From: Cytobacillus oceanisediminis 2691
GTDB lineage: Bacteria; Bacillota; Bacilli; Bacillales; Cytobacillaceae
Length of the DNA stretch: 64,000 nt
Assembly: GCF_007678455.1 (NCBI RefSeq)
Contig: NZ_VEEP01000004.1
Location: 124,001-188,000, forward strand
Reading direction: 5' to 3'
The number at the start of each line of letters is the position of its first letter. Positions within the stretch are counted from its first letter, which is position 1. The notes beneath the pieces were generated by a model. The model had not been told where the DNA came from. It saw only the letters and a list, made by a program, of their open reading frames with translations, and did not search any database. The translations under genes and the position numbers were made by a program. Positions 17,728 through 27,142 of this stretch are shown piece after piece.

Positions 17728-18705
17728 ATGGCTGAAAAATGGCTTGTTGGTGTAGATTTAGGAGGAACGACAACGAAACTTGCTTTCATCAGTTTGTATG
17801 GAGAAATTCTTCATAAATGGGAAATTCCCACTGATGTTTCTAACGAAGGGAAAAACATAACTGTCAATATCGCAAAAACTATTGACACGAAATTGGAGGA
17901 GCTAGGGCATTCTAAAAGTGAAATCCTCGGAATTGGCATGGGAGCCCCTGGCCCTGTTGACCTGGCTACCGGCGTTATTTTTGAAGCGGTGAATCTTGGG
18001 TGGCGAGAGCCTTATCCGCTAAAGGACTTGCTTGAAGTGGAAACCTCGCTTCCGGCAGTAATCGATAATGATGCAAACTGTGCGGCTCTTGGTGAAATGT
18101 GGAAAGGCGCCGGGAATGGCGCAAAGGATCTGGTATGTGTAACCCTTGGTACAGGTGTTGGCGGAGGAGTCATTACCAATGGCGATATTGTCCACGGAGT
18201 GAGTGGCGCTGCAGGTGAGATTGGCCATATTACTTCACTTGCAGAAGGCGGGGCTCCTTGTAACTGCGGAAAAACTGGCTGTCTTGAAACCCTTGCATCG
18301 GCTACAGGCATTGTAAGAATCGCTGTTGAATTATTGAATGCTCATTCTTCTAAAGGTGATCTTGCAGCAGTGTTCAAGGAAACGGGCATTGTAACGGCCA
18401 AGGACGTATTCGATTCAGCGAAACGGAATGATGAGTTGGCCCTGAAAGTCATTGATACAGTTGCCTTGCATTTGGGAATCGCCCTTGCAAATATAGCCAA
18501 TACCCTCAATCCGGAGAAAATCGTTCTTGGGGGCGGAGTTTCAAAAGCTGGGGATGTCTTGCTCAACCCAGTAAAAGAACAATTCTTGCGTAATTCCTTT
18601 CCGCGTGTAGCGCAATCGACCGAAATCAGCATCGCTACCCTGGGGAATGATGCCGGCGTGATTGGTGCTGCCTGGCTTGTTAAAAATAAAATTGGACATA
18701 ACTAA
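17728..18705 (+). CDS. glcK: Glucokinase, ROK family
   Basis: Phosphorylates glucose to glucose 6-phosphate with ATP. 325 residues. The ATP phosphate-binding motif [11 protein letters not shown] is at about 7-17, and the ROK zinc motif [10 protein letters not shown] has Cys178, Cys180 and Cys185, preceded by GEIGHI with the zinc-ligand His. ATG 17728 is favoured over the TTG just before it. ROK repressors are excluded by the absence of an N-terminal DNA-binding domain. Operon with yqgQ. Confidence 0.95.
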   Translation: MAEKWLVGVDLGGTTTKLAFISLYGEILHKWEIPTDVSNEGKNITVNIAKTIDTKLEELGHSKSEILGIGMGAPGPVDLATGVIFEAVNLGWREPYPLKDLLEVETSLPAVIDNDANCAALGEMWKGAGNGAKDLVCVTLGTGVGGGVITNGDIVHGVSGAAGEIGHITSLAEGGAPCNCGKTGCLETLASATGIVRIAVELLNAHSSKGDLAAVFKETGIVTAKDVFDSAKRNDELALKVIDTVALHLGIALANIANTLNPEKIVLGGGVSKAGDVLLNPVKEQFLRNSFPRVAQSTEISIATLGNDAGVIGAAWLVKNKIGHN

Positions 18706-18712
18706 AATGTTG

Positions 18713-18748
18713 AAGGAGTTTTCTAGGAGAAAACTCCTTATTTTTTTG
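18713..18748 (+). terminator. Terminator of yqgQ-glcK
   Basis: AAGGAGTTTTC / GAAAACTCCTT long perfect stem followed by seven T. Confidence 0.9.
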
Positions 18749-18977
18749 TGTTAAAAGTTTCAATTTTCGGAAATTGAACATATTTGAAACTTTTCCATGT
18801 TTAAGTCGTCTATAATAGTGGAAAATTACAATGAATGGTCTACGCTTTTTTAGCGTCTAATTTTGTTTGCTTTTTAGGAAAAAAAGTATTAAGATTATCT
18901 TTGATTCTTGAGAGAATGGAAAAATAAACCTAAAAATTCCCGGATCTGTTTATTATTAACAGGGAGGTACCAATCGG

Positions 18978-20867
18978 ATGAAAAACAATAAATGGCCTAA
19001 AGTTTCTTTAGTTGCCATCGCCACAATCCTGCTTTGGCTGAAGACTTATATAGCCTATAAGACCAGCTTCGATATTAAAATTGAAAATTGGAGACAGGAG
19101 CTTATCCTGTTCATAAATCCATTGAGTTTCCTAATGATACTTTTCGGACTCAGCATGTTCATGAAAGAAAAAGCGCAGAAACGCTATATCATGGTTACTA
19201 GTTTCATAGTATCAGCAGTTTTGTTCGCAAATGTCGTGTTTTACCGCTTTTTCAATGACTTCCTGACCATTCCTGTGCTTTTCCAAACAAGCAATATGAG
19301 CGATCTGGGAAGCAGTGTGACCGAGCTGATCAACTTCAGTGATTTATTTTATTTTGCGGATATAATCCTTTTAGCCGTCCTCATGAAATTTAAACCAGCT
19401 CTTTTGGGATGGCGGGAATATAGCAAAGTGGACCGCCGGGCCTATTTCCTTGTTGCTGTCGCAATTGCTTTATTCAATATGGGAATGGCTGAAACAGAGC
19501 GTCCACAACTCTTGACAAGAACTTTCGACAGAGAAATGCTGGTCAAGAATATCGGGACATACAATTACCACCTTTATGATGCCTTCCTGCAGTCGAAGTC
19601 TTCTGCGCAGCGTGCAATGGCCGACGGAAGTGAACTGGCTGACATCGACAACTATGTGCGAGCCAACTATCTGCCGCCGAATGATGAGATGTTTGGAATT
19701 GCGAAAGGCAAGAACGTAATCCTGATTTCGCTTGAATCGACACAGGATTTTGTCATTAATCAAACCGTGAATGGCCAGGAAATTACGCCATTCCTGAATG
19801 ATTTCATCAAGGAAAGTTATTACTTCAATAATTTCTATCACCAGACGGGTCAGGGCAAGACTTCGGATTCTGAATTCCTGGTGGAAAACTCCCTGTATCC
19901 ATTAAGCCGCGGAGCAGTATTCTTTACGCACTCTGGAAATGAATATACCGCCACACCGGAAATCCTGAATGAAAACGGATATTTCACCGCTTCCTTGCAT
20001 GCGAATAACAAGAGCTTCTGGAACCGGGACATTATGTATCAATCATTAGGATATCAGCGGTTCTACTCACTGCCGGATTATGAGGTGAATGAAGAAAACT
20101 CTGTTGGCTGGGGCTTAAAGGATATTGACTTCCTGCAACAGTCCGTTGATCACTTGAAGGCGATGCCAAAGCCGTTCTATTCGAAGTTCATCACATTGAC
20201 GAACCATTTCCCATTCGAGTTGAGTGAGGAAGATCAATATATACAGCCATATACGTCAAATGATAAGACAGTCAACAATTATTTCCCGACTGTCAGGTAT
20301 GAGGATGAAGCCATTAAGCAGTTCATCCAGAAATTAAAAGATGAAGGCTTGTATGAAGATTCGATCATTATTCTTTACGGAGACCATTACGGAATCTCTG
20401 ATAACCATAATAAAGCGATGAGTGAGTATCTTGGCAAGGAAATCACGCCATTTGAAAGCACGCAGCTGCAGCAGGTGCCGTTGATCATCCATATCCCTGG
20501 GCAGGAGGGCAAGACAATGACAACAGTCGGAGGACAGATAGACATCAAACCGACAATCTTGCACTTACTGGGAATCGACACTAAGAATAATATCGATTTC
20601 GGATCTGACCTGTTTGCCAAGGACCGGCGTGACTTTGCTGTTCTTCGCGATGGCAGCTTCATCACCAAGGATCATGTGTTCACTCGTGAGACCTGCTATG
20701 ATAAAGACACAGGTGAACCGACAGATCAGGATGCGTGCGCACCTTATTTTGAATCTGCGGATAGTGAACTTGAGTACTCCGATAAAATTATTTACGGAGA
20801 TTTACTGAGATTCTATGGTGAGCAAAGTCAAGGCAATGATCTTTCTGATTCGAATTCAAAAGAGTAA
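18978..20867 (+). CDS. yqgS: LTA synthase family glycerophosphotransferase, YqgS-like
   Basis: Polymerises or transfers glycerol phosphate from phosphatidylglycerol on the cell surface. 629 residues: five N-terminal membrane helices (about 5-180) and an extracellular sulfatase-fold domain (about 240-600). The catalytic Thr295 lies in GKTSDSEF; metal-ligand regions include ISLEST near 251 and YGDHYG near 467. Among LTA synthases, synteny with glcK and yqgU points to YqgS, a minor B. subtilis enzyme. AGGGAGGT precedes the ATG. The 270-bp leader has a TATAAT at 18811-18816. Confidence 0.9.
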   Translation: MKNNKWPKVSLVAIATILLWLKTYIAYKTSFDIKIENWRQELILFINPLSFLMILFGLSMFMKEKAQKRYIMVTSFIVSAVLFANVVFYRFFNDFLTIPVLFQTSNMSDLGSSVTELINFSDLFYFADIILLAVLMKFKPALLGWREYSKVDRRAYFLVAVAIALFNMGMAETERPQLLTRTFDREMLVKNIGTYNYHLYDAFLQSKSSAQRAMADGSELADIDNYVRANYLPPNDEMFGIAKGKNVILISLESTQDFVINQTVNGQEITPFLNDFIKESYYFNNFYHQTGQGKTSDSEFLVENSLYPLSRGAVFFTHSGNEYTATPEILNENGYFTASLHANNKSFWNRDIMYQSLGYQRFYSLPDYEVNEENSVGWGLKDIDFLQQSVDHLKAMPKPFYSKFITLTNHFPFELSEEDQYIQPYTSNDKTVNNYFPTVRYEDEAIKQFIQKLKDEGLYEDSIIILYGDHYGISDNHNKAMSEYLGKEITPFESTQLQQVPLIIHIPGQEGKTMTTVGGQIDIKPTILHLLGIDTKNNIDFGSDLFAKDRRDFAVLRDGSFITKDHVFTRETCYDKDTGEPTDQDACAPYFESADSELEYSDKIIYGDLLRFYGEQSQGNDLSDSNSKE

Positions 20868-20874
20868 TACCTGT

Positions 20875-20906
20875 AAAAAACCTGCGCCCCTGGAGCGCAG
20901 GTTTTT
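20875..20906 (+). terminator. Terminator of yqgS
   Basis: AACCTGCGC / GCGCAGGTT stem with flanking A and T runs. Confidence 0.88.
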
Positions 20907-21096
20907 GTTATGCAAAGAAAATCAAATTGACTTGTGTTTTTTAAAATTGAGTTTTTACCTAAAGAGGTGTATGTTATCATCAATGGCGGTAACAAATGTA
21001 AATTTTATTGGATTTTTCGAAAATCATTGAAACATTTAGCTGTTCTTAACGTACAGATATATACATTGTCAAAAAGGTGGTGTAGGAGTGCAGCAA

Positions 21097-22248
21097 ATGA
21101 AGGAAAATACATATAAAACACCTTATGTCAGATGGATTGTGCTCATAATCGCCACTTCTGCATACATCCTTTCCGGGTGCTCTCAGCTGCTGGATGTATC
21201 CCTCCATAAAGATGCCAGTCACAGCCTTGAGCGTATAAAAGAAACTCCAGGGATATCCTTTTTAGGATCTGAGGTCATTCCGATCAAGCTAGGCGTGCAA
21301 GAGGAATTTAGTAAGGCTTCAGGATGGCTGAGTAATACAGAGATACTTTATATTTCAAATAAAAACGAAAGCAGTTCAATCCTTTATTCTTACAGCCTTA
21401 TAACAGGACAATCGACAATGCTGTACAAAAGCGGCCAGCCAATCATCACGGCTGAGATCAGTCCCAAAAAGGATAAGGTAATGATTCACAGTTCCGCATC
21501 TGAAGAAGGGGTTCTTACTGTCATCGATTTATCAGGAAAGGAATTATATTCTGGGAAAATTGAATCATATGAATTGACCTTTGAATGGAATCCTTTCAAT
21601 GACGAATTACTTATTGTTTCTGCTTTTACAGAAGAATGGGATTTCAACACATATTTATTGGATTTAAAGGAGAACAGCCTGAAAGAACTCCAATTGCCTG
21701 AGCCTTTTGTCAGGTGGATTTCGGAGGATATGCTTGTATATCAACAATGGGATGAGAATGAAATATCGTTAAAGGCGCCGTTGAAGTCTTTTTCTATCAG
21801 CGGGAATCATTCTAAAACATTGCTTGAGGACGTGTATCAATTTGATTCATTAGGAAAGTATTTATTGACCATCGAGGTAGCTGAAGGCGAAAATCCAGGA
21901 TTGGGATTATACACCTTCACCAGGGAAGGGATCCATTCTGCTGGCAGTTTAACCGCTCCTTTGCTGACATCTTTTTCTGGATGGGTTGTTCCTTTTTATG
22001 ATTTAATGGATGATGGAAAGGCTTTTATGTATCTGCGGGCAAAGGAGCAGGGTGAGGCAGATCTTTATGATGGCGGGTTTGACTTGATGAGGTATCAGTT
22101 TGGGGAGGATAAAGAGGAAATGGTTTTCTCTGAACTGGCAAATGAACCACTTTCCTGCTCGCCTTCCGGTGAAATGTGCCTGTATGGTTTCCAGTTAGAA
22201 AGAGTGATGAATATCGATACGAAGGAGATCATTGAACTCGTTCAATAA
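21097..22248 (+). CDS. yqgU: Putative lipoprotein YqgU
   Basis: About 383 residues. The signal peptide ends in LSGC with a lipidated Cys28, so the protein is anchored on the outer membrane face. The rest resembles a beta-propeller (repeated strands such as SWLSNTEILYIS, WNPFNDELLIVS, WISEDMLVYQQW). Function unknown. ATG 21097 has TAGGAG at 8 nt; GTG 21088 three codons upstream, with AGGTGG, is also possible. Name from synteny (yqgS-yqgU-yqgV). Confidence 0.8.
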   Translation: MKENTYKTPYVRWIVLIIATSAYILSGCSQLLDVSLHKDASHSLERIKETPGISFLGSEVIPIKLGVQEEFSKASGWLSNTEILYISNKNESSSILYSYSLITGQSTMLYKSGQPIITAEISPKKDKVMIHSSASEEGVLTVIDLSGKELYSGKIESYELTFEWNPFNDELLIVSAFTEEWDFNTYLLDLKENSLKELQLPEPFVRWISEDMLVYQQWDENEISLKAPLKSFSISGNHSKTLLEDVYQFDSLGKYLLTIEVAEGENPGLGLYTFTREGIHSAGSLTAPLLTSFSGWVVPFYDLMDDGKAFMYLRAKEQGEADLYDGGFDLMRYQFGEDKEEMVFSELANEPLSCSPSGEMCLYGFQLERVMNIDTKEIIELVQ

Positions 22249-22272
22249 TTTGTTCAGCTAGGAGAGATTAAG

Positions 22273-22587
22273 ATGGCAATTGTAGATGTAACAGTGATTC
22301 CAATCGGAACTGAGACACCAAGTGTCAGTTCCTATGTGGCTGATATCCAGCGGATCCTAAAAAATTATGAAGAGCAGGGTAAAATCCGTTATCAACTTAC
22401 TCCCATGAATACATTGATTGAGGGTGAGCTGCCTGTTTTATTTGAAGTGGTCCAGGCAATCCATGAAGCGCCGTTCAATAAGGGCATTCAGCGGGTGGCC
22501 ACTAATATCCGGATTGATGACAGACGGGATGTAAAAAGAAAGATGGAGGATAAAGTCAACAGGGTTAACGAATTGCTCAAGCAATAG
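22273..22587 (+). CDS. yqgV: MTH1187-family thiamine-binding protein YqgV
   Basis: 104 residues of the small ferredoxin-like MTH1187/YkoF-related family. The typical opening VDVTVIPIGTETPSVSSYV and the YQLTPMNTLIEG stretch are clear. Members bind thiamine or related ligands; the physiological role here is not established. TAGGAGAG precedes the ATG, 24 nt after yqgU. Confidence 0.88.
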   Translation: MAIVDVTVIPIGTETPSVSSYVADIQRILKNYEEQGKIRYQLTPMNTLIEGELPVLFEVVQAIHEAPFNKGIQRVATNIRIDDRRDVKRKMEDKVNRVNELLKQ

Positions 22588-22608
22588 CTTGAAATATGTA
22601 ACAAATAT

Positions 22609-22638
22609 AAAAGACCACCTGTGAAAGGTGGTCTTTTA
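22609..22638. terminator. Bidirectional terminator between yqgV and yqgW
   Basis: Perfect AAAAGACCACCT / AGGTGGTCTTTT stem between convergent genes. Confidence 0.88.
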
Positions 22639-22649
22639 TTGTGGTTCGA

Positions 22650-22823
22650 TTAGTGTGCTGTCGGGAATCCGTGGTTAAGGACTGTCATGACCGTGAACCA
22701 GCCAATAACGAGGAATGTTCCTCCGCCGAATACGATTCCAAGAATGTTCTTGTTTTTAAGTGCCGAGAAAGTTGCGTAACCGGCTAGCAGAGTAACTAAA
22801 GCGAAGATAATTGCCAATCCCAT
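22650..22823 (-). CDS. yqgW: DUF2759 small membrane protein YqgW
   Basis: 57 residues with two hydrophobic helices (GLAIIFALVTLLAGYATF and GIVFGGGTFLVIGWFTV). The ATG at 22823 is preceded by GAAGGGGGC, which decides against a longer upstream frame. Matches the DUF2759/YqgW pattern and location. Function unknown. Confidence 0.85.
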   Translation of the reverse strand: MGLAIIFALVTLLAGYATFSALKNKNILGIVFGGGTFLVIGWFTVMTVLNHGFPTAH

Positions 22824-22938
22824 GATAAAGCCCCCTTCATAAATTAGGCAGACAATAAGTCTGTTTTTTGAAAAAATGTTTGGTTGTAATTTAGGCGGCA
22901 GCCTGTATGTAATGACAAGCATACACTCGTTTTTTATT

Positions 22939-23418
22939 TTATATTTTTTTACACCATTTGTCGAGGTCTAAAAATTCAACTTTCACGCCATATGCTTTTA
23001 CTATACCCATTATTAGTTCAGTATAGTGGTTTGCCGCAAAATAAATTCCATTTGCAGCCTTAAATACGAGATGTTCCTCCAACTGAATCAGGGCCATCTC
23101 CATTTGAATGCCGGTGCCATCCAAAATTTGGAACGCTGACAGTTCATCAGCGAATAAATAGGTTGCGCCATCCACATGGAAACCATAGTCGAAAAAGTCT
23201 TCTCCTGCATGGCCCTCTGTTTTAACCAGTTGATGTGTTGATTCAAGCAATTCAGCTTCCCTGAGTAACCCAATCGCTTCATCTGCATCCTTTTGTTCGA
23301 AATATATATAGTAATTTTCATAAATTAGATGCGGTGGAGCAACCTGCAAAAGTACTTCCTGAAAATCGGACAACTCCTCAATAAAAGAGTTTGCTTCCAT
23401 TGCAATGACAAAATTCAT
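22939..23418 (-). CDS. Hypothetical protein
   Basis: 159 residues, soluble, acidic, no motif recognised. A helical first half is followed by strands rich in aromatic residues (DFFDYGFHVDGATYLF, FKAANGIYFAANHY). ATG 23418 (MNFVIAMEANSF) has AAGGAG 7 nt upstream, better than the ATG seven codons further up. Lies between yqgW and yqgX where B. subtilis has no gene of this type that I recall. Confidence 0.65.
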   Translation of the reverse strand: MNFVIAMEANSFIEELSDFQEVLLQVAPPHLIYENYYIYFEQKDADEAIGLLREAELLESTHQLVKTEGHAGEDFFDYGFHVDGATYLFADELSAFQILDGTGIQMEMALIQLEEHLVFKAANGIYFAANHYTELIMGIVKAYGVKVEFLDLDKWCKKI

Positions 23419-23560
23419 TTGTTTTCTCCTTATCCTCAATCCGAAAATTTCATGAGCACCCTTCCCGGCTTATGCTTTCTTATAAATTCTTAAAACTTGT
23501 CTAACATTAGTGTAAAATAAAAATATACATATTACAAAAAAGAAGCGGAGGCTGCTTACA

Positions 23561-24196
23561 ATGAAATGGAAACAGATCCCTCTGGGTCCTTTGCAGACGA
23601 ATTGTTATGTCGTTTACGATGAAAGTCATTCATGCCTGATTGTCGATCCTGGTGAAAACCCAAGGAAGTTGACTGCGGTGATCGAACAGCTCGAACTCAA
23701 GCCTGAAGCGATTGTATTGACACATGCACATTTCGACCATATCGGTGCAGTTGATAGAATAAGGGATAAGTATGGCATAAAGGTCTTTATCCATGAAAAA
23801 GAAAAAGACTGGCTCACCGATCCTGCACTTAATGGATCGAAACACTTTATGCTGAACGAGCCAATCAAAGCAAGAGCAGCGGACCATTTGTTCAAAGATG
23901 AAGGTGAGATGTCCATCGGGAATTTCAAGTTCGAAGTTTTGGAGACACCAGGGCATTCACCGGGGAGTGTATCCTTTTACTTCCAGAAGGCGAATTTTGT
24001 ACTGGCCGGTGATGCCCTCTTTCAGGGAAGCATAGGCAGAACAGACTTGCCGGGAGGAAACCATAACCAGTTAATCAAAAGCATTCACGATAAACTGCTG
24101 GTATTGTCTGAGGAAACCGAGGTACTGCCTGGTCATGGACCAGCAACGACGATTGGTATGGAAATGGACTCAAATCCATTTTTGAATGGGTTTTAA
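23561..24196 (+). CDS. yqgX: Metallo-beta-lactamase fold hydrolase YqgX (glyoxalase II-like)
   Basis: 211-residue metallohydrolase. The zinc motif THAHFDHIG supplies His55, His57, Asp59 and His60; further ligands are in TPGHSPGS near 130, GDALF near 150 and LPGHGP near 190. Relatives act as hydroxyacylglutathione or bacillithiol-linked thioester hydrolases; the B. subtilis relative is annotated as probable glyoxalase II. AGCGGAGG upstream of ATG. Substrate is inferred. Confidence 0.9.
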   Translation: MKWKQIPLGPLQTNCYVVYDESHSCLIVDPGENPRKLTAVIEQLELKPEAIVLTHAHFDHIGAVDRIRDKYGIKVFIHEKEKDWLTDPALNGSKHFMLNEPIKARAADHLFKDEGEMSIGNFKFEVLETPGHSPGSVSFYFQKANFVLAGDALFQGSIGRTDLPGGNHNQLIKSIHDKLLVLSEETEVLPGHGPATTIGMEMDSNPFLNGF

Positions 24197-24225
24197 TTTT
24201 TGAAAAATTGGGCTTGAAAACTAGA

Positions 24226-24255
24226 AAAACCCTTCTCGACTGAGAAGGGCTTTTC
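24226..24255 (+). terminator. Terminator of yqgX
   Basis: CCCTTCTC / GAGAAGGG stem with flanking A and T runs. Confidence 0.87.
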
Positions 24256-24366
24256 TGGGGGATGTTCTATTCATATCATGGGAGGGGATATAGTTAAGCT
24301 ACTAGTAAAACTTTATAATAAAGAATACACTATGTCAATAGTGAAAACCTTTTTCAAGGAGTCATT

Positions 24367-25458
24367 ATGAAAGAAATAATCAAAGAGTTTATTGCAGTCT
24401 CGCCAAAAAGGATGATCACATATGCGGACTATATGCAGCTTGCACTCTATCATCCAGAGGAAGGTTATTATATCAAGGAACGCCAAAAAATCGGAAAAAA
24501 AGGGGATTTTTACACATCAAGCAATGTATCTGATGTGTTTGGCAAATTAATAGGGAAGTGGTATGCGAAAAAATGGAGTGATTTCGGCCTTCCGCCATCT
24601 GTTTGTGAAATCGGAGCTGGAAACGGCCGTTTTGCACGGGCATTCATTGAAGGTTGGAAGGAAATGAACGCAGAAACACTGACATATTATATTGTTGAAA
24701 AAAGTCCTTATCATCGAAGTCTGCAGAATGCAGAGCTGGCAGGGCTTGAAGATGTCATCATCGTACATGGTGATACATATGCAGAAACAGAAATGCATAA
24801 GGGAATGATCTTTTCCAATGAGTTATTTGATGCCTTTCCTGTCCATGTCGTTGAAAAGATTGAAGGCATCGTGCACGAGGTCTTTGTTGCCAGCGAGGAT
24901 GATCAATTGAAAGAAATAAAAGTTCCTGTTTCGGATGAACGGATTATTAGATTTCTTAATGATCAGCAATTCGTGCTTGCTGAAGGACAAAGGATCGAAA
25001 TTCCACTTGCCATGGAACCATTCATTAACTCGATAGCAAAAAAACTGGATAAAGGCTTATTGGTGACGGTGGATTACGGATATACAAAGGATGAATGGAT
25101 GCATCCATCACGGAGACAGGGGAGCTTAAGAGGCTATTACAATCATCAGATGTACCATGACATCCTGGAGCATCCCGGCGAAATGGACCTCACCAGCCAC
25201 GTGCATTTTGATGCTCTCAAAGATATCGGTGAATCATTCGGTTTGGAATTCCTGGAGAAAATGAGGCAGGATGAATTCCTGATTGCTGCTGGCATCCTCG
25301 ATGAACTAGGGCAGCATCAAGACCCGAATCCATTTTCCGAGGCAAGCAAAAGAAATCGTGCAATACGCAGCCTGATCCTCCCGGGCGGAATCAGCCAGTC
25401 ATTTGATGTCGTCATCCAGGGGAAGGGCCTGGGGGAATCGGTACAAAAATTATTCTAA
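24367..25458 (+). CDS. SAM-dependent methyltransferase, MidA/NDUFAF7-like (COG1565)
   Basis: 363 residues. The N-terminal MTYADYMQLALYHPEEGYY opening is typical of this family, followed by GDFYTSSNVSDVFG. SAM-binding motif I reads VCEIGAGNGRFARAF near residue 80, and NELFDAFPVHVV near 155 and VTVDYGYTKDEW near 237 are further family motifs. Mitochondrial members methylate an arginine of complex I; the bacterial substrate is unknown. AAGGAG precedes the ATG. Monocistronic. Confidence 0.88.
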   Translation: MKEIIKEFIAVSPKRMITYADYMQLALYHPEEGYYIKERQKIGKKGDFYTSSNVSDVFGKLIGKWYAKKWSDFGLPPSVCEIGAGNGRFARAFIEGWKEMNAETLTYYIVEKSPYHRSLQNAELAGLEDVIIVHGDTYAETEMHKGMIFSNELFDAFPVHVVEKIEGIVHEVFVASEDDQLKEIKVPVSDERIIRFLNDQQFVLAEGQRIEIPLAMEPFINSIAKKLDKGLLVTVDYGYTKDEWMHPSRRQGSLRGYYNHQMYHDILEHPGEMDLTSHVHFDALKDIGESFGLEFLEKMRQDEFLIAAGILDELGQHQDPNPFSEASKRNRAIRSLILPGGISQSFDVVIQGKGLGESVQKLF

Positions 25459-25463
25459 GAAAT

Positions 25464-25496
25464 AAAAAAAGCGATGGATGACCATCGCTTTTTTTA
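25464..25496. terminator. Bidirectional terminator
   Basis: AAAAAAGCGATGG / CCATCGCTTTTTT hairpin between convergent genes. Confidence 0.88.
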
Positions 25497-25514
25497 TTGA
25501 GCGTGCACAATGGA

Positions 25515-25760
25515 TCAATGTCCAGCTCCACCTAGTGGCATCATAAATGTTGACCAGTAAGTAAAACCTGCAAAGAAAACCGTTAAGTATGCGCCGAAGA
25601 CGTAGATGTACATACGCTCAGACAGTTTCAAGTAACTTAAAAGCAAGAAAAATCCAGTTTGACCAAAGAAAATCAAGGACGTTGTATACATGTCACCCAA
25701 GAAAAACATGACAGCAAAGATTCCCGTCCAGAATCCTAAAACTCTGTACATACGATCCAA
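25515..25760 (-). CDS. yqgY: DUF2626 membrane protein YqgY
   Basis: 81 residues with three hydrophobic helices covering most of the length. The TTG at 25760 is chosen because AAGGAGGG lies 6 nt upstream; the ATG three codons later would be 15 nt away. Matches YqgY in size, character and position before yqgZ. Function unknown. Confidence 0.83.
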   Translation of the reverse strand: MDRMYRVLGFWTGIFAVMFFLGDMYTTSLIFFGQTGFFLLLSYLKLSERMYIYVFGAYLTVFFAGFTYWSTFMMPLGGAGH

Positions 25761-25839
25761 AGATATCCCTCCTTTACCCTACATGTCCATCACTATCATA
25801 TTATAAAGTAAAGTGGAGTGAAAAGTAAACAAGGATTGA

Positions 25840-26541
25840 TTATTGTGCGATAACAGCCTGGTATGAACAAGAATCACAGCCTGTGAACATATTTTCTTTT
25901 TCAATCAGTTCAATTTCCCCAAACAGGGATTCAAACATTCCCCGCAAAAACTCATAATGCATATTGCACACCGTTTCAGTATGCTCCATGGCAACTTCCT
26001 TGAAAGGGCAGTTGAAAATCTGGAAATAAATTTTTGTCTTCTCACTATTAGGTTCAAATTCTGGATAGAAACCAGCAAGCGTGGCAGCATTCTTAATTGA
26101 GTTCAGTTTATGTTCAAACGTCATTTCTTCTGACAATTGCGGGTGACGTGACATCTCCTGTTCCATGAGTTCTGTGCCAAATCGCTTTCCGGTCAGATAC
26201 AAAGCCTTCTTTCCGGCTTCACCGAGTGACATCATTGTCGTCATGGCGATTTTTGACAGCAGCTGATAATCACGGAATGGGAAATGCAGCTGGATGACTT
26301 CGTCTGACAAGCGGTATAGCCTGCTAGGGCGTCCCCCCTTGCCAGTCTTTTTTGTCTCCGAAATCAGCATGTTCACGTCTTCGAGCTTTGATAAATGCAG
26401 CCTTGCTACATTGGGATGAATTTCAAAATTGTCGGCGATTTCCTGCACAGTCACATCTTTATGCCTTTTTGTGATGTATTGATAAATATAATAACGCGTT
26501 GGATCAGACAAAACACTTGTAATTTTTAATGTTTGCTCCAC
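25840..26541 (-). CDS. SufR-like winged-helix regulator with C-terminal cysteine cluster
   Basis: 233 residues. An ArsR/HTH_20-type DNA-binding domain (about 5-80, VQEIADNFEIHPNVARLHLS) is followed by a ligand domain. The C-terminal part has spaced cysteines NCPF, VCNMHYEFLRG and CDSCSY, the arrangement seen in SufR-type Fe-S-sensing repressors. It could therefore sense Fe-S clusters or another metal; the analogy is by pattern only. GTG start with GAGGTGA 7 nt upstream. Divergent from the MgsR-like gene, with repeated motifs in between. Confidence 0.78.
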   Translation of the reverse strand: MEQTLKITSVLSDPTRYYIYQYITKRHKDVTVQEIADNFEIHPNVARLHLSKLEDVNMLISETKKTGKGGRPSRLYRLSDEVIQLHFPFRDYQLLSKIAMTTMMSLGEAGKKALYLTGKRFGTELMEQEMSRHPQLSEEMTFEHKLNSIKNAATLAGFYPEFEPNSEKTKIYFQIFNCPFKEVAMEHTETVCNMHYEFLRGMFESLFGEIELIEKENMFTGCDSCSYQAVIAQ

Positions 26542-26596
26542 CTTATTTCACCTCAGACCACTAATTTGCCTTCATTATAATACAAGGGAAAATAAG

Positions 26597-26614
26597 GTTT
26601 ACACTGTTTACACT
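26597..26614. repeat. Tandem 9-bp repeat, possible operator
   Basis: GTTTACACT occurs twice head to tail (26597-26605, 26606-26614) in the region shared by the SufR-like and MgsR-like genes. Could be an operator or promoter element of either. Confidence 0.45.
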
Positions 26615-26664
26615 ATATGTTTAGAAAATGTTCACAACTAAATGGCGAAATGATGACAAAATAC

Positions 26665-26694
26665 TATACAAAACTTATACAAAGGTTATACAAT
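26665..26694. promoter_or_regulatory. Three TATACAA iterons at 11-bp spacing
   Basis: TATACAAA at 26665-26672, TATACAAA at 26676-26683 and TATACAAT at 26687-26694, each one helical turn apart, upstream of the MgsR-like gene. Spacing suits a response regulator of the OmpR/PhoP type, but each repeat has one mismatch to the PhoP hexamer. The binding protein is unknown. Confidence 0.5.
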
Positions 26695-26734
26695 GTATTC
26701 AGAAGATAATTTTGTTCGCCAGGAGGTAACCTTA

Positions 26735-27088
26735 ATGGAAGAGCTGACGTTTTTTTCTTATCCGAGCTGTACTTCATGTCGTAAAACGAAAAAGTGGCTG
26801 ATTTCGAACAGCGTGAAATTCAATGAACGTCATTTGTTCAAAGATACCCCAAACCAGAAGGAATTGATGGAGATATTGACGTTGACGACAGAAGGCGTCG
26901 ATGAACTGCTTGCGACCAGGGGAGAAACCTTTAAAAATCTCAAACTTAATGTCGATGAATTATCACTTTCAGAAGTGATCAATCTTGTGATTGAAGAACC
27001 CAAGCTTCTAAGGCGTCCAATTTTGACTGATGGGAAAAAGCTAATTGTTGGATTCAATCCTGATGCGCTGAAAAAAATCGCCAAATAA
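26735..27088 (+). CDS. mgsR: Spx/ArsC-family regulator, MgsR (YqgZ)-like
   Basis: 117 residues of the thioredoxin-like ArsC/Spx family. A CTSC redox motif (Cys12, Cys15) sits after the first strand in FFSYPSCTSCRKTKKWL, and RRPIL near residue 90 is the conserved RP turn. In B. subtilis MgsR (YqgZ) binds RNA polymerase and modulates part of the general stress response; position after yqgY supports that orthology over arsenate reductase. ATG 26735 has a near-perfect AGGAGG at 26721. No SigB promoter was recognised. Confidence 0.85.
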   Translation: MEELTFFSYPSCTSCRKTKKWLISNSVKFNERHLFKDTPNQKELMEILTLTTEGVDELLATRGETFKNLKLNVDELSLSEVINLVIEEPKLLRRPILTDGKKLIVGFNPDALKKIAK

Positions 27089-27122
27089 AAAAACGGAAGG
27101 AATGCTTCCGTTTTTTTTTTTT
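27089..27122 (+). terminator. Terminator of the MgsR-like gene
   Basis: AACGGAAG / CTTCCGTT stem followed by a very long T run. Confidence 0.9.
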
Positions 27123-27142
27123 GGAATAAAATCCAATAATAG

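Noticed and set aside
26545-26735. SigB promoter for the MgsR-like gene
   Set aside because: No GTTT...GGGTAT pair at 12-14 bp was found, although B. subtilis mgsR is SigB-dependent.
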